A stretch of 64,000 nucleotides of DNA, from the NCBI RefSeq assembly GCF_039543385.1, contig NZ_BAABJQ010000021.1, positions 62,001 to 126,000 of the forward strand, given 5' to 3'. Position numbers and translations under genes: made by a program. Under the pieces are notes generated by a model. It saw nothing but the letters and a program-made list of their open reading frames with translations, did no database searches and had not been told where the DNA came from. This document shows, piece by piece, positions 54,430 to 63,887 of this stretch. The DNA comes from Rugosimonospora acidiphila (GTDB taxonomy: Bacteria; Actinomycetota; Actinomycetes; Mycobacteriales; Micromonosporaceae). How positions within the stretch are numbered: position 1 is the stretch's first letter; each line of letters opens with the position of its first letter.

Positions 54430-56109
54430 TCAGGGACTGGTGCAGGTCGGCGCCGGCGTCGCCGCGTTGCCGGTGCCGGTCATGCCGAACGTGGTCGAGG
54501 CGCCGGCGCCGAGCGCGCCGTTGTAGGACAGGCTCTTCACGGTGACCGCCGAGCCGCTGGTGGTCAGCGTGCCGTTCCAGAGCTGGCTGATGGCCTGGCC
54601 GTTGGCCAGCGTCCATCGCACGGTCCAGCCGTTGATGGCCGACGAGCCGGCATGCACCGTGACCTCACCCTGCCAACCACCGGGCCACGAGTTGACGGCG
54701 CGGTACGTCGCGGTGCAGGCGCCCGCCGGGGGTGGCGAGGTCGGTGGCTCGGACGTGGGCGGCTGGGAGGTCGGCGGTGCCGAGGTCGGTGGCGGTGAGG
54801 TCGGCGGGGCTGAGGTCGGCGGGGGGCTCGACGGCGACGGGGTGGTCGGTCCGCTGTCGGTCAGCGTCGGGGTCTGCCAGTCCCGCCAGTCGGCCAGGTT
54901 GCCGGACTTCAGGCTGGACACCCGGATCACACCGGCCGCGTTGCCCGTCCTGAGCAGGAACTTCTGGAGGTTCTGCTGCAGTGGGGTCTTCCACTCGGGC
55001 CGTACCGCGCAGTGCGTACCGTCCTGGACGTCGGACCAGTAACTGATGTTGTCTCCCGCACCCAGCGCCTTGTACACCTCCGCCCCGGCCAGCGCCGCGA
55101 CGCTGCCCGACCGGGCGGCCAACCAGTCGATGTGCGGGTTCTCCATCAGGAACAGCCCGCGCGGCGCCACCATCGCCACCATCTCGTGCGTGTCCACCGG
55201 CAGCGTGTTCGGGTTACCCGTGAACGAGCTGAACGCGTCCCCCAGCCACGGCTGCTCCGAGTAGGCACTGCTCAGCGGCTGGGCCCCAGACTCCCCGACG
55301 ATCCCGCGGAAAATCGGAGCGCCGGCGCTACCCGACTCGACCGGCATGGTCAACGCTATCCGCTCGTCGAACGCGCCGGTGACGAAGGCGCCCTTGCCGT
55401 ACCGCGAACAGCCCGTGACACCCAACGCGTCGGCCTTGAGGATGCTCCCACCCGACTGCTGGATGACATCGATGATCCGGCTGACTCCCCAGGCCCAGGC
55501 CATCAGCAGACCCGTGCTGCTGGACGAGCCGTAGAGGCTGTAGAACGCGCCCTGCTTGTTGTTGCGGGGTGTGCCCTCGGCACCGACCGTCAGCGGGTTG
55601 TAATTGATGATTCCCACCCCGGCACCCTGGATGGTGGCCGTGTCCGCGCCCAGTCCCGCGAACACCACCACGGCCGGGAACGGGCCGTTGCCGCTGGGCA
55701 GGCTGACGCTCGCGGAGAAGCTGGCGCTCCTGCCGTTGTCCGAGACGTTCACCGTGATGCTCGTGCGCGATACGGTTCCGGTGACACTCGCCGGCTTGGC
55801 CGGCTTGGCGCCGTACACGTAGCGCTCGGCCTGCTGCACGATCTCCTCCCGCCGGCACGGCCACTGGGACTTGGCCGTGATGCGGGTGCCGTCCAGCTTC
55901 TTGAACGGATCGGGGAGCTTGGCGTTGGAGGTCAACGAACCGGGCAGCGATACCGGACAACCGGCGCCCTCGTCCTCCACCCCGATCGGCGCGGGCGCGG
56001 CGGCCTCGGCGGTCACCATCGTTACCGCCGCGGCGACCGAGAGCGTCGCCGCGGCCACCAGCACGACGACCGCCGAGCGGATTCTTGAGCGGCCCGAGCG
56101 AATGATCAC
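54430..56109 (-). CDS. Secreted glucuronoyl esterase (CE15) with C-terminal CBM2
   Basis: 559 residues from GTG 56109 (GGGAGAG upstream). Signal peptide about 1-37. The alpha/beta-hydrolase core has GVTGCSRYGKGA (S235, the CE15 GCSRxGK motif), E258 in PVESGSAG and a His in DGTHCAVRPEW near residue 358, giving the triad. A Pro/Thr linker with repeated PPTSAPPTS-type units leads to a CBM2 module (CTATYRAVNSWPGGWQGEVTV...WTLANGQAISQLWNGTL). It should cut ester bonds between glucuronic acid on xylan and lignin, with the CBM binding cellulose or xylan. Odd point: the linker repeat is encoded by near-perfect DNA repeats. Confidence 0.9.
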   Translation of the reverse strand: MIIRSGRSRIRSAVVVLVAAATLSVAAAVTMVTAEAAAPAPIGVEDEGAGCPVSLPGSLTSNAKLPDPFKKLDGTRITAKSQWPCRREEIVQQAERYVYGAKPAKPASVTGTVSRTSITVNVSDNGRSASFSASVSLPSGNGPFPAVVVFAGLGADTATIQGAGVGIINYNPLTVGAEGTPRNNKQGAFYSLYGSSSSTGLLMAWAWGVSRIIDVIQQSGGSILKADALGVTGCSRYGKGAFVTGAFDERIALTMPVESGSAGAPIFRGIVGESGAQPLSSAYSEQPWLGDAFSSFTGNPNTLPVDTHEMVAMVAPRGLFLMENPHIDWLAARSGSVAALAGAEVYKALGAGDNISYWSDVQDGTHCAVRPEWKTPLQQNLQKFLLRTGNAAGVIRVSSLKSGNLADWRDWQTPTLTDSGPTTPSPSSPPPTSAPPTSPPPTSAPPTSQPPTSEPPTSPPPAGACTATYRAVNSWPGGWQGEVTVHAGSSAINGWTVRWTLANGQAISQLWNGTLTTSGSAVTVKSLSYNGALGAGASTTFGMTGTGNAATPAPTCTSP

Positions 56110-56488
56110 TAGTGCTCTCCCTTCCGGGTGGGGTGACGCACGCGACGACCGAGATCGACAGTCACGGATGTCGATGCATGTCCAAAGGGTCGAGCAAGAC
56201 AGCGGCGTGCGTCAATACTCTTCCGGAAGTTTCTGCCGCGATCGGTGCCCGGCCCCGAGCGACGGGTACCGCGGGCGCGCGGGTCGCGGCGCCGGACCCG
56301 ATTCGCGGTACCTGCCGATCCGGCGTCACGGTGCGGTTCGGGCGAGCGTCGGCGGCGCCGAGGGTCCGCGCGGCCGGCTCCGCGGACGAGATTCGGTCCC
56401 GGAAGTTTTCCGATAGGAAGATCCATCCCCGGGCCGGCGCATGGCGCGCGACCGTCCCGGGTCACGCGCACCGCGCGGCTCACGGCGA
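56110..56488. other. Gene-free region between the CE15 gene and the M14 peptidase terminator
   Basis: No gene with family features is visible in these 379 bases. The side near 56110 should hold the CE15 promoter; the rest is GC-rich without clear repeats. Confidence 0.65.
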
Positions 56489-56520
56489 GGGGGCCTGCCG
56501 ACCAGCGTCGGCAGGCCCCC
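56489..56520 (-). terminator. Terminator hairpin of the M14 peptidase gene
   Basis: A perfect 14-bp stem GGGGGCCTGCCGAC with a CAGC loop lies 27 bp beyond the minus-strand stop at 56548. Confidence 0.82.
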
Positions 56521-56547
56521 TGGCCCTTCAGTGGCGTGCTTGCGGTA

Positions 56548-59256
56548 CTAGTGAGCGGACAGCGTGGCGAACGACGGCTGCGAGACCATCTGCGTCGCGC
56601 TGACCGGCTTGGACGGGCCCTGGTAGATCATGTTCGCTACCACCAGCCAGTCGACCTTCGTCCAGGCGCGGAAGTTCAGGTCGGTACCGGCGATCGTCGC
56701 CTGCCCGTTGCCGACCTTGAAGGTCGCGATGTTCGACGCGCCCTTCAACGCGTCCGAGCCCGACTCATAGCCGCTGGCCAGCAGCGTCGAGGAGTCGTTC
56801 GGGTACGACGACGCGACCTGCGCGTTGGTGGTGTCGGTGATCTTCCAGGCCGGGTTGTTGTCGTACCAGACCGGCCACTGCTGCGGCATGCCCCAGGCCG
56901 CCGGTACGGTCGGGTCGTAGGTGGCCCGCAGGTCCGAGCCGGGCACGTTCACCGCCGAGGTCCGGACGTTCTGCATGGGCAGCCCGAGCAGCTGCTGGGC
57001 GGTGGTCGATGCGCTGCCCAGGGCGATCAGGTTGCCGCCGCCGGTGACCCAGTCGTGCAGTTCGCTCCACCCGGTCGCGCCCGCGCCAGCGGCCCACGCC
57101 CAGTCGGGCGGGTAGTTGGCGGTGTTCAGGCCGTTCTGGATGGTGTTCTGCGAGACCCCGTCGCCGAGGATGATGGTGTCGAACTGGCCGAGGTCGGCGT
57201 AGTCGTCGTGCGTGACGGCCTGCCAGTTCACGTGGTACTCGTCCATCATGTACTCCAGCCAGCCGCCCGGCTGCTGGTTCAGGCCGCGGATCAGCCCGAC
57301 CTTGGTGCCCGGCTTGAGCGCGAAACCCTGCACCTGCGGCGTCTGGTTGCTGGCGTAGACCGGGATACCGGTCGCGGCGGCGGCCTTCTGCAGGACGCTA
57401 CGCGCCTGCCCGGACGGCGGAATCACGATGGTGCCCGGGGCGAAGGTGTGCCCGGCCGAGGTGAACTGCGCGGCCGTGCGGAAGGTCTGCAGGTTCGCCG
57501 ACTGCAGTGCCGACAGGAACGAGGCGATCCCGTACGAGTTCGGGTCGACCAGGTACGCGCCGTGCGTCGCCGGGGCCGGCGGCATGGTCACCTTGGCCGG
57601 GGCGATGCCGTGCAGCAGCTTGAGCGGCGCGTCGAACGCGGTCTTCACCGAGTCGACGGTCACGCCCAGCTCCATGGGCAGGTTGTCGGTCATCTCGCTG
57701 TACGGGAAGATGAGCGGACACGTCGAGCAGGCCCGCACATCGGGATACTGGTCGACGTTGAGGATCTCGCTGGCGTAGCGTCCCAGCGGCTGCTGCACCT
57801 TGATGACCCAGGAGCCCGCCGGGTAGGTCTTCCCGTTCGCCGAGAAGGCCGCGGTCGCCTGGTTGATTTCGACCTTGCTGAAGTCCAGGGTGCTCAGCAA
57901 CTGGTACACGGCGTACGGGTCGCGCTGGTTGGCCGGGACAACGTAGGCGTAGGGGCCGCCGGTCCAGGTCATGGCGTCGCTGGCCACCGTGTACAGGTTG
58001 TTGTACAGGTAGGTCTGCGGGTCCTTCGCGACCTCATCGACCGCGCCGTAGATGGCGTCATCCGTGTACTTCACGGCCTGCTCGAACGTCCAGGTCGTGG
58101 AGTTGTACGGGTTCGGGCAGTCCATGCTGTTGGCCTGGTCGCTGATCGGACCGCACGCCAACGGCTTCCCGTTCGTACTGGTGACCGGGTACACGAGGTT
58201 GTTCAGCTGGGCGATCTCGTTGATCAGGATCGACGAGCCGGTGTACGAATCGCGGTCGGCCACGTCGGCCGTCCAGAAGACACCGTAGGAGTTGCCGTGC
58301 CCGACGCCGGTGTCACCGACGGCGGTCATCGCCTCCGCCTGGCTCAGCCCGAGCTTGCCGGCGGTCTCGATGGTGTTCGGGTCGATCTCGTTGCCCAGCG
58401 GCTCTTCGTACGGTGCGGTGTACAGGCGCGGCGCGTTGGACGCGTCCTGGTGGATGAGCTCCTGATACACCGGGTGGTACATCTCGAACAGCTGCTCCCG
58501 GGCCCGGGATTCGGGAAGGTTGAACTGGTACCAGTCGCGGTTGTCGTCGTGACCGGCGTAGTGGCTGTACAGGTCCGGGTAAATGCGGCTGTAGCTGGTG
58601 TCCGCGGTCTGGTTGAAGTAGTCGTTGACGAGCATCTGCCCGTCCGGGTTCTGCGACGGCACGAAGAGCATGACCGTGTTGTTCAGCACCCGGTTGGTGA
58701 AGTCGGACTTCTCCGTCGCCAGCCGGTAGATCGCGTTGATGATCGACGGCGTGCCGACCTCTTCGGTCGAATGGATTGTCCCTTCGACGTAGACGACCGG
58801 GACGGTCTTCTTCGCGAGGTCCTGCGCCTGCTTGGCGGACAGGCCCCGCGGATCCGACAGTTTGGCGTTGTCAGCCATGATCTGCTTGATGTTGCCCAGG
58901 TTCTTCGCCGAACTCACCAGAACGTACGGGTAGTCATTACCCAGCGACGTCTTGGCGAAGTTCGTGTACGTCACGAGGTTCGACCGGTCGCCGATCAGGC
59001 GCAGATAGTCGGTCGCCTGATCCCAGGTCTGTAGCTCTCCCGTGGCGCCCATGTCGAATCCGAAGTACTGCTTGGGCGAGGGGATGCTGCCCCCCTTGCT
59101 GTTGACGGCCGCCACCGTCGTTTTCTGGTTCTGCTGCGAATGTTGCGCGGGTGCGGACATGAACAGTGCGGCCAGGACGCCAACCACACCCAGCGGAACG
59201 ATGGCTGGGTAGCGTCGCGAGAGCCGGCCCGCCCCTAAGTAGCGGTGACCGAACAC
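56548..59256 (-). CDS. Secreted M14-family zinc carboxypeptidase, long form
   Basis: 902 residues from GTG 59256. The N-terminal membrane/signal segment is YPAIVPLGVVGVLAALFMSAPA. VPVVYVEGTIHSTEEVGTPSII carries the HxxE zinc pair (H162, E165), and a later His in ELIHQDASNAP may be the third ligand. FVPSQNPDGQML is the usual NPDG block. The C-terminal half (from about residue 500) has a glutamine-amidotransferase-like Rossmann segment (KVGLIRGLNQQPGGWLEYMMDEYHVNWQAV.., TIILGDG, LHDWVTGGGNLIALGSAS), as seen in long M14 proteins. Extracellular peptide degradation is likely. It sits beside another secreted protease-like gene. Confidence 0.86.
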   Translation of the reverse strand: MFGHRYLGAGRLSRRYPAIVPLGVVGVLAALFMSAPAQHSQQNQKTTVAAVNSKGGSIPSPKQYFGFDMGATGELQTWDQATDYLRLIGDRSNLVTYTNFAKTSLGNDYPYVLVSSAKNLGNIKQIMADNAKLSDPRGLSAKQAQDLAKKTVPVVYVEGTIHSTEEVGTPSIINAIYRLATEKSDFTNRVLNNTVMLFVPSQNPDGQMLVNDYFNQTADTSYSRIYPDLYSHYAGHDDNRDWYQFNLPESRAREQLFEMYHPVYQELIHQDASNAPRLYTAPYEEPLGNEIDPNTIETAGKLGLSQAEAMTAVGDTGVGHGNSYGVFWTADVADRDSYTGSSILINEIAQLNNLVYPVTSTNGKPLACGPISDQANSMDCPNPYNSTTWTFEQAVKYTDDAIYGAVDEVAKDPQTYLYNNLYTVASDAMTWTGGPYAYVVPANQRDPYAVYQLLSTLDFSKVEINQATAAFSANGKTYPAGSWVIKVQQPLGRYASEILNVDQYPDVRACSTCPLIFPYSEMTDNLPMELGVTVDSVKTAFDAPLKLLHGIAPAKVTMPPAPATHGAYLVDPNSYGIASFLSALQSANLQTFRTAAQFTSAGHTFAPGTIVIPPSGQARSVLQKAAAATGIPVYASNQTPQVQGFALKPGTKVGLIRGLNQQPGGWLEYMMDEYHVNWQAVTHDDYADLGQFDTIILGDGVSQNTIQNGLNTANYPPDWAWAAGAGATGWSELHDWVTGGGNLIALGSASTTAQQLLGLPMQNVRTSAVNVPGSDLRATYDPTVPAAWGMPQQWPVWYDNNPAWKITDTTNAQVASSYPNDSSTLLASGYESGSDALKGASNIATFKVGNGQATIAGTDLNFRAWTKVDWLVVANMIYQGPSKPVSATQMVSQPSFATLSAH

Positions 59257-59458
59257 CTCTCCTCCTTACTCTGACACCGATGTGACGGTTGCTATGACAA
59301 TTCACCGATGAACGCGGCTTGTTGCTGAGGGGTTGCTGATGCGGGGTGCCGATGCGTCTTGCCTTGCTGAAAGGACCGGCGAACCCGGGCCGTGCGGGGC
59401 CCGTGGACATACGAGGTTTTCGCGCGCACGCGCGACGAAGGTACGGATCGGAAATGGC

Positions 59459-59491
59459 GGCACGCCGAGCGCGGGGGACGCTCGGCGTGCC
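59459..59491 (-). terminator. Terminator hairpin of the S8-like gene
   Basis: A perfect 13-bp stem GGCACGCCGAGCG with a 7-nt loop starts 8 bp beyond the minus-strand stop at 59499. Confidence 0.85.
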
Positions 59492-59498
59492 GGCCTGC

Positions 59499-62231
59499 TC
59501 AGCGCGTCAGGTGCGCGTCGCCATAGACGGTCTGGGTGAATTCCTTACCGCTCATGGTGAGGTTGAGCATCACGTCGATTTCCCAGGTGCCCGGCACCGG
59601 ATCGGTCGTGGCGAGTTGCGCGGTGGCGACCGGCTGACCGTCGACCGTCTTCGGCGTGGTGTCGGTGGTGACCACCGCGCCGCTGGGATCGATCAGGTAG
59701 AACGTGTACTTGTTGTCCGGGCTGGCATCGGCGGTGTGGAAGTCGATGTCAAGCGCCGACGTGCCGGCCGGTACCACCAGGTCGTAGGTGCTGACCTGGC
59801 CCACGGCGCGGCCCACCGCCGAGGTGATCAGCGTGTTGAACGCGCCGCCGCTGGATGGAATCAGAGTGCGGCGGGCCACCGGCAGCGAGGCAACCGCACC
59901 GTTGGTGGCCGTGAACTGCACCGACTCGGGGTGGTCGCCGGGGGCCTTCGGCATGAACACGTGCAGCGGAACCGTGGCGCTCGAGTGCGCCCCGATCAGC
60001 GTCGGCAGCAGCGTCGCGGGGGAGTAGCTCCAGTTCTGGCCGGAGATCCGGAACGACATGGGCCCGGTGTAGCTGCCCGGCACCGCCGGTGCCACCGCCA
60101 GGTCGACGTCCTTGCCCGACCACAGGACCTTCGCCGTCCAGGTGCCCGGCTGCGGCTTGGTCACCTCGGCGTGCTGGTCGTTGGAGACCGAGCCGATGGC
60201 GCCGTTGCGCCCGGCCGACCCGTCGTCGTACGAGAGCTGCTCGAGGCGCCCCTGGGGGTCGAACAGGGCGAAGCAGATGATGTTGCCGTTGGTGGGGTCG
60301 GGCCAGATCATGTCCGCGTCGAGCCGGTCCAGACCGGCCGGGACCTTGAACTGGATGGGCGCCGCCGCCTGAGCCCCCTCGGCCGGCACCGGCAGGGCCG
60401 GGTCCGGGGCGCTGATGTTCTCGGTGACCGTGCGCCCGATCTGCTTCGGTGCGCCGAGTTCGCGGTAGACGCCGCCGACCAGGGCCGGGGTGCTGCCGGT
60501 GTTGTAGAGCCGCACCGAGGTGTTGTTGAGCTTCCCGCCGTTGCCGGTGAGGTCCAGCTGCGAGGTGCCGGAGACCAGGCTGGCACCGCCCGCCGGGGTG
60601 GGGTGCCCGCTGCCCTTGGTCGCGCCCGGCATCACCTGCGCCGCCTTGACGGCCGCGTAGATGTTCAGCAGGCCCGAGCCCTGCTGGTCGGCCGGGGCGC
60701 CGAGGTCGGTGGCGGTGCCGGTGAGGATCTGCTTGATCTGCGCCGGGGTGGGGCTCGCGCCGGCGTGGGTCTCCCGGTACGCCTGGATCACGTCGGCGGC
60801 CGCGCCGGCGATCAGCGGTGCCGATTCGCTGGTGCCACGCATCGACTCGGTCGGGTACCCGGCGGGGCAGGACACGGAGCAGTCCGCCTCACCGAAGTAG
60901 CCCGGTGCCACCAGGTCGACCATCTTGTTGGTCGGCGCCGTACCGCCGGAGGAGATGGCGGCGATGTTGTTGCTCACGTAGCTGGAGTACCCGTGCGCCA
61001 TGGCCACCAGGCGGAAGTTGTCCACCGCGCCCGCGGCGATGACGTTCGGGTCGGCCGAGATGGGGTTCATCGTGCCGGAGCTACCGCTGTCACCGGAGGA
61101 GACCACCACCGTGACGCCCGCGGCGACGGCGGCGTCGTTGGCGACGTGCGCGACGGTCGGGACGCGTGCCTCCGCCCCGCCGTAGGACTCGGAGATGACG
61201 TCCGCGTGCTGCGAGATGACCGAGTTGTCGATGTTGGCGACGATCTGCGATTCGGCCAGCAGCAGGTTGGAGCTCGGCGGGGTGTCGATCTGCGAGGCGT
61301 CCACAAGGGAGGCATCCGGGGCGTCGCCCTTGATGGTGAAGGTGCAGTTGGCCGGTACGTTCGAGTTCGGCAGCGCCCCCGCGTAGCTGAACACGACGTT
61401 GCCCTGCGCGGCCACCGAGGAGGCGTCGCCGTAGGCCTCGTCGTTGCTGGCGTCGACGGTGTAGTCCGGCGCGTTGATGACCACGTGCGAGCCGTCGGCC
61501 CGCTGGAAGTCGGGGTTGCCGGCCAGCTTGTTCATCCCGTTGATGGCGACCACGACGCCCTTGCCCGTGGCGATGGAGTTGGCCATCTCCGCCGAGTGCG
61601 GGTTGCCGGTCGAGGCGTGGATGTCGGCCATCGCCTCGGGTTCTTGTGCCGGCTTGCCCGGCTCACCGGGGATGGTAGGGCAGGCCGCGGGTGTCGGCTT
61701 CTTCACCGACGCCGCCGAGGGTTGTGCGGCGGCCTGCGGCGCCGACTGGTCAGCCAGTGGGGTAGTGGCGTCCGGGACGATCTGCGAGACCGCCGGGTCG
61801 TCGCGCAGTCGCCCCACCTCGTCGGCGGAGAGGTGCGCGGCGATCGCGTTGACGCTGACCAGTTGGCTGATGTCGGTGCCGCCGTGGGAGCGGATGTCGG
61901 CCACCAGCGGGGCCTGGTCGCGCAGCGCCGCGGCACGGCGCTCGGTGCCTTGGGTGCGCAGGTTCAGGTCGGAGTGCTGGTCTTTCAACACCACGATGAC
62001 CGCTCCGCCCGATGCGGCGGAGTCGTAGACCGGCGCGGCCGCCGCGTCTGGCGCGGCCGAGGCGGGCGAGGCCACCCCGGCCGCGACGGCGGCGACGGCC
62101 GTGACCAGGCTGAGCGGGCCGGCCGCCGCGATGGCGCCCAACCGCCGGAAACGGCCCGCCGCGCCGCGGTCTGTGCCGCCGGCGCCCGAGGAACGAGAGA
62201 ATGAGAGGAGTGGAAGAGACCCAGGTCTCAC
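59499..62231 (-). CDS. Secreted S8 (subtilisin)-fold protein with non-canonical catalytic residues
   Basis: 910 residues from GTG 62231 (AGAAAGG 7 nt upstream). Signal about 28-59, then an I9-like propeptide (AVIVVLKDQ...AIAAHLSADEVGRLRDDPAVSQIVPD). The S8-like domain (about 222-500) keeps RGTSESAPLIAG (S468). However, the Asp segment reads VVVAINGMN (N231), and the usual HGT segment reads YGDASSVAAQGN, without His. The oxyanion region is SSGDSG (D381), reminiscent of sedolisins. The C-terminal 400 residues are beta-sandwich modules. Related long actinomycete proteins share the GDASS segment, so this is a variant subfamily; activity is uncertain. Confidence 0.82.
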   Translation of the reverse strand: MRPGSLPLLSFSRSSGAGGTDRGAAGRFRRLGAIAAAGPLSLVTAVAAVAAGVASPASAAPDAAAAPVYDSAASGGAVIVVLKDQHSDLNLRTQGTERRAAALRDQAPLVADIRSHGGTDISQLVSVNAIAAHLSADEVGRLRDDPAVSQIVPDATTPLADQSAPQAAAQPSAASVKKPTPAACPTIPGEPGKPAQEPEAMADIHASTGNPHSAEMANSIATGKGVVVAINGMNKLAGNPDFQRADGSHVVINAPDYTVDASNDEAYGDASSVAAQGNVVFSYAGALPNSNVPANCTFTIKGDAPDASLVDASQIDTPPSSNLLLAESQIVANIDNSVISQHADVISESYGGAEARVPTVAHVANDAAVAAGVTVVVSSGDSGSSGTMNPISADPNVIAAGAVDNFRLVAMAHGYSSYVSNNIAAISSGGTAPTNKMVDLVAPGYFGEADCSVSCPAGYPTESMRGTSESAPLIAGAAADVIQAYRETHAGASPTPAQIKQILTGTATDLGAPADQQGSGLLNIYAAVKAAQVMPGATKGSGHPTPAGGASLVSGTSQLDLTGNGGKLNNTSVRLYNTGSTPALVGGVYRELGAPKQIGRTVTENISAPDPALPVPAEGAQAAAPIQFKVPAGLDRLDADMIWPDPTNGNIICFALFDPQGRLEQLSYDDGSAGRNGAIGSVSNDQHAEVTKPQPGTWTAKVLWSGKDVDLAVAPAVPGSYTGPMSFRISGQNWSYSPATLLPTLIGAHSSATVPLHVFMPKAPGDHPESVQFTATNGAVASLPVARRTLIPSSGGAFNTLITSAVGRAVGQVSTYDLVVPAGTSALDIDFHTADASPDNKYTFYLIDPSGAVVTTDTTPKTVDGQPVATAQLATTDPVPGTWEIDVMLNLTMSGKEFTQTVYGDAHLTR

Positions 62232-62701
62232 GCGTCGACCTTTCTATCGTCGGTCGTCGCATTCAGAATCGACCGATCGACATTTAGGAATCACCAGGGC
62301 TGCACGATGATCGTGCCTAGGTTTGCCCCCGGTGTCAACGGGCACGCGTCGGATCCGCTCGGCCCGGCGGACGCGGCTACGGCATGAATTCCTTGCGTGA
62401 CAAGGGTTCTGGCCAGGCAAGCGGTGCCAGTGGCGGACACTCACGTCTGTCCACATAGGAGCATGGTCGTGCGGTGGCTCGCCATCGACGGCGGTGACGG
62501 CCACGCGAAACGCTATCGCCTATAGGAGCGACCCCGGTGATCCTAAAGCCATCTCGGGCGCCGTGGCTTTCTACACCTGTCGAGTGCCGACCGCTGGTAA
62601 GACGAACGCCTGACACTTGCGGATCTCATTGACTCATGATTACATCGACCTTTGTAGCCTATTCCGGGTGCGGCGGCGGCAGTCTTCGTAGACTCGAACC
62701 C
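62232..62701. other. Gene-free region between the S8-like gene and the MOSC gene
   Basis: These 470 bases hold two divergent promoters. The -10 TAGACT (62689-62694) lies 7 nt before the MOSC GTG at 62702, suggesting a leaderless mRNA. The middle (62380-62640) is slightly lower in GC; I see no supported gene or RNA. Confidence 0.6.
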
Positions 62702-63175
62702 GTGCCCGACATCGTCGAATTGCTGGCCTCGCCCGTGCATCGCTACGAGGGCCGGCCCGCCGACGGTCCGGCACCGGCCCCGCCCGGCGAACTGGTCGAG
62801 CGGATCCAGATCCGGGAGGGGCTCGGCATCGTCGGCGACCGGTACTTCGGCAAGCCCGCCCACCGTGATGCCAGCGTCACGGTGATCGCGCGGGAGTCGC
62901 TACCGCCGGGCGCGGGTCTGCTTCAGGTCAGGCGCAACATTCTCGTCTCCGGCATCCCCGTCGACGAACTCGTGGGCCGGGTGTTGGCGCTGGACTCGGG
63001 CGACGGTCCGGTGCGGCTGCGGGTCGGTCGGCGGGCGAACCCGTGCGCCTGGATGGACGCGGCCATCGGCCCGGGGGCCTGGCGCGCGCTGCGCGGCAAG
63101 GGCGGCGTGCGGTGCCGACCGCTGAACGACGGCACGCTGCGGGTCGGCCCGGTTGACGTGACGATCGGCGACTGA
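62702..63175 (+). CDS. MOSC-domain protein
   Basis: 157 residues from GTG 62702. VELLASPVHRYEGRPADGP, IREGLGIVGDRYFGKPAHRDASVTVIARESL, LQVRRNILVSGIPVDELVGRVLALDSGD and RVGRRANPCAWMDAAIGPGAWRALRGKGGVRCRPLNDGTLRVGPV form the MOSC beta-barrel, with the conserved NPC-type Cys in the ANPCAWMD segment. MOSC proteins carry sulfur or molybdenum-cofactor ligands. It could support Mo-enzyme maturation or detoxify N-hydroxylated compounds; a link to the formate dehydrogenase is possible but unsupported by distance. Confidence 0.88.
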   Translation: MPDIVELLASPVHRYEGRPADGPAPAPPGELVERIQIREGLGIVGDRYFGKPAHRDASVTVIARESLPPGAGLLQVRRNILVSGIPVDELVGRVLALDSGDGPVRLRVGRRANPCAWMDAAIGPGAWRALRGKGGVRCRPLNDGTLRVGPVDVTIGD

Positions 63176-63194
63176 GGCAGCGGTGAAGCGGGGT

Positions 63195-63237
63195 GCGAGG
63201 GCCCCGGCCCGTGCCGGGGTGCGGCCAGAGCCCTCGC
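63195..63237 (+). terminator. Terminator-like hairpin after the MOSC gene
   Basis: GCGAGGGC (63195-63202) pairs with GCCCTCGC (63230-63237), and the interior contains a further CCCCGGC/GCCGGGG stem. It lies 20 bp after the stop at 63175. Confidence 0.65.
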
Positions 63238-63251
63238 GAGGTTCCGGTTCG

Positions 63252-63323
63252 TCAGCCGGCCAGTTGACCGAACCACGCGCGGATCAGCGGCAGCGACGCC
63301 ATTGCCGTACCCGCGTGGTCGAC
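63252..63323 (-). pseudogene. C-terminal remnant of an alpha/beta-hydrolase
   Basis: The minus strand encodes VDHAGTAMASLPLIRAWFGQ-LAG and a stop, a typical end of epoxide-hydrolase-like alpha/beta-hydrolases (DxAGTAMAS..IRxWF). Upstream of about 63323 the frame runs into an 18-bp repeat and antisense of another gene, with no hydrolase core. It looks like a deletion scar rather than a working gene. Confidence 0.6.
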
Positions 63324-63359
63324 CTGGCCCAGGTCCTCGATCTGGGCCAGGTCCTCGAT
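63324..63359. repeat. 18-bp direct repeat at the junction of two gene remnants
   Basis: CTGGCCCAGGTCCTCGAT (63324-63341) is followed by CTGGGCCAGGTCCTCGAT (63342-63359) with one change. A third partial copy, CTGGGCGTGACC, follows. Confidence 0.88.
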
Positions 63360-63368
63360 CTGGGCGTG

Positions 63369-63854
63369 ACCGCCCTCAGGCCAACGGGCCCGCCACCTCC
63401 GCCATGCTCGCCCGCGAGTTGGGGCTGAACACCGGCGCCACCAGCTACCACCTCCGTGAACTGGCGCAGCACGGCTTCCGTGGCGGAGGTGCCGGAGCAG
63501 GGGCACGGTCGCGAACGGTGGTGGCGTGCCGTCGAGATGGACCTGCGGTTCGCCCCGGCCAGCCAACAGTCGGACGAGATGAGAGCGGTCCTCGACGAGA
63601 TGAACCGCCTCACCCTCGCCGCCGACCTGGAACTGTTCGCCCGGTTCCAGTTGGAGCGCGACGACCTGGGGCCGTGGGTGGACGCGATGCGCTTCTCGCG
63701 CGGATCGATCGATGTCACGGCGGCGGACTTCGACGCGTTCTTCGAGGACTACATCGCGCTCCTCAACCGGTATGCCCAGCCGGCACGGGACAACAAGGCC
63801 GAAACGCGCCCCATCGCCGTACGCCTGCTCACCTTCCCGGCGCCGCGTTCGTGA
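63369..63854 (+). pseudogene. ArsR-like regulator, N-terminally truncated and frameshifted
   Basis: One frame encodes QANGPATSAMLARELGLNTG plus ATSYHLRELAQHGF, the wing-helix-turn-helix of ArsR regulators. At TTCCGTG (63476-63482) the frame is lost. Skipping one C gives VAEVPEQGHGRERWWRAVEMDLRF, the normal continuation, and the protein then runs to the stop at 63854 (LFARFQLERDDLGPWVDAMRF). The first helices and the start codon are missing, replaced by the repeat. Two independent lesions make this a pseudogene unless the base at 63478-63479 is a sequencing error. Confidence 0.65.
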
Positions 63855-63887
63855 GGACCTCGGCCGCCCGAGCCCGAAGGCGGTCGG

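Noticed and set aside
56245..62204. Two long plus-strand frames of more than 900 codons opposite the peptidase genes
   Set aside because: They are antisense to the M14 and S8-like genes, show only Arg/Gly/Val/Asp shadow composition and match no family.
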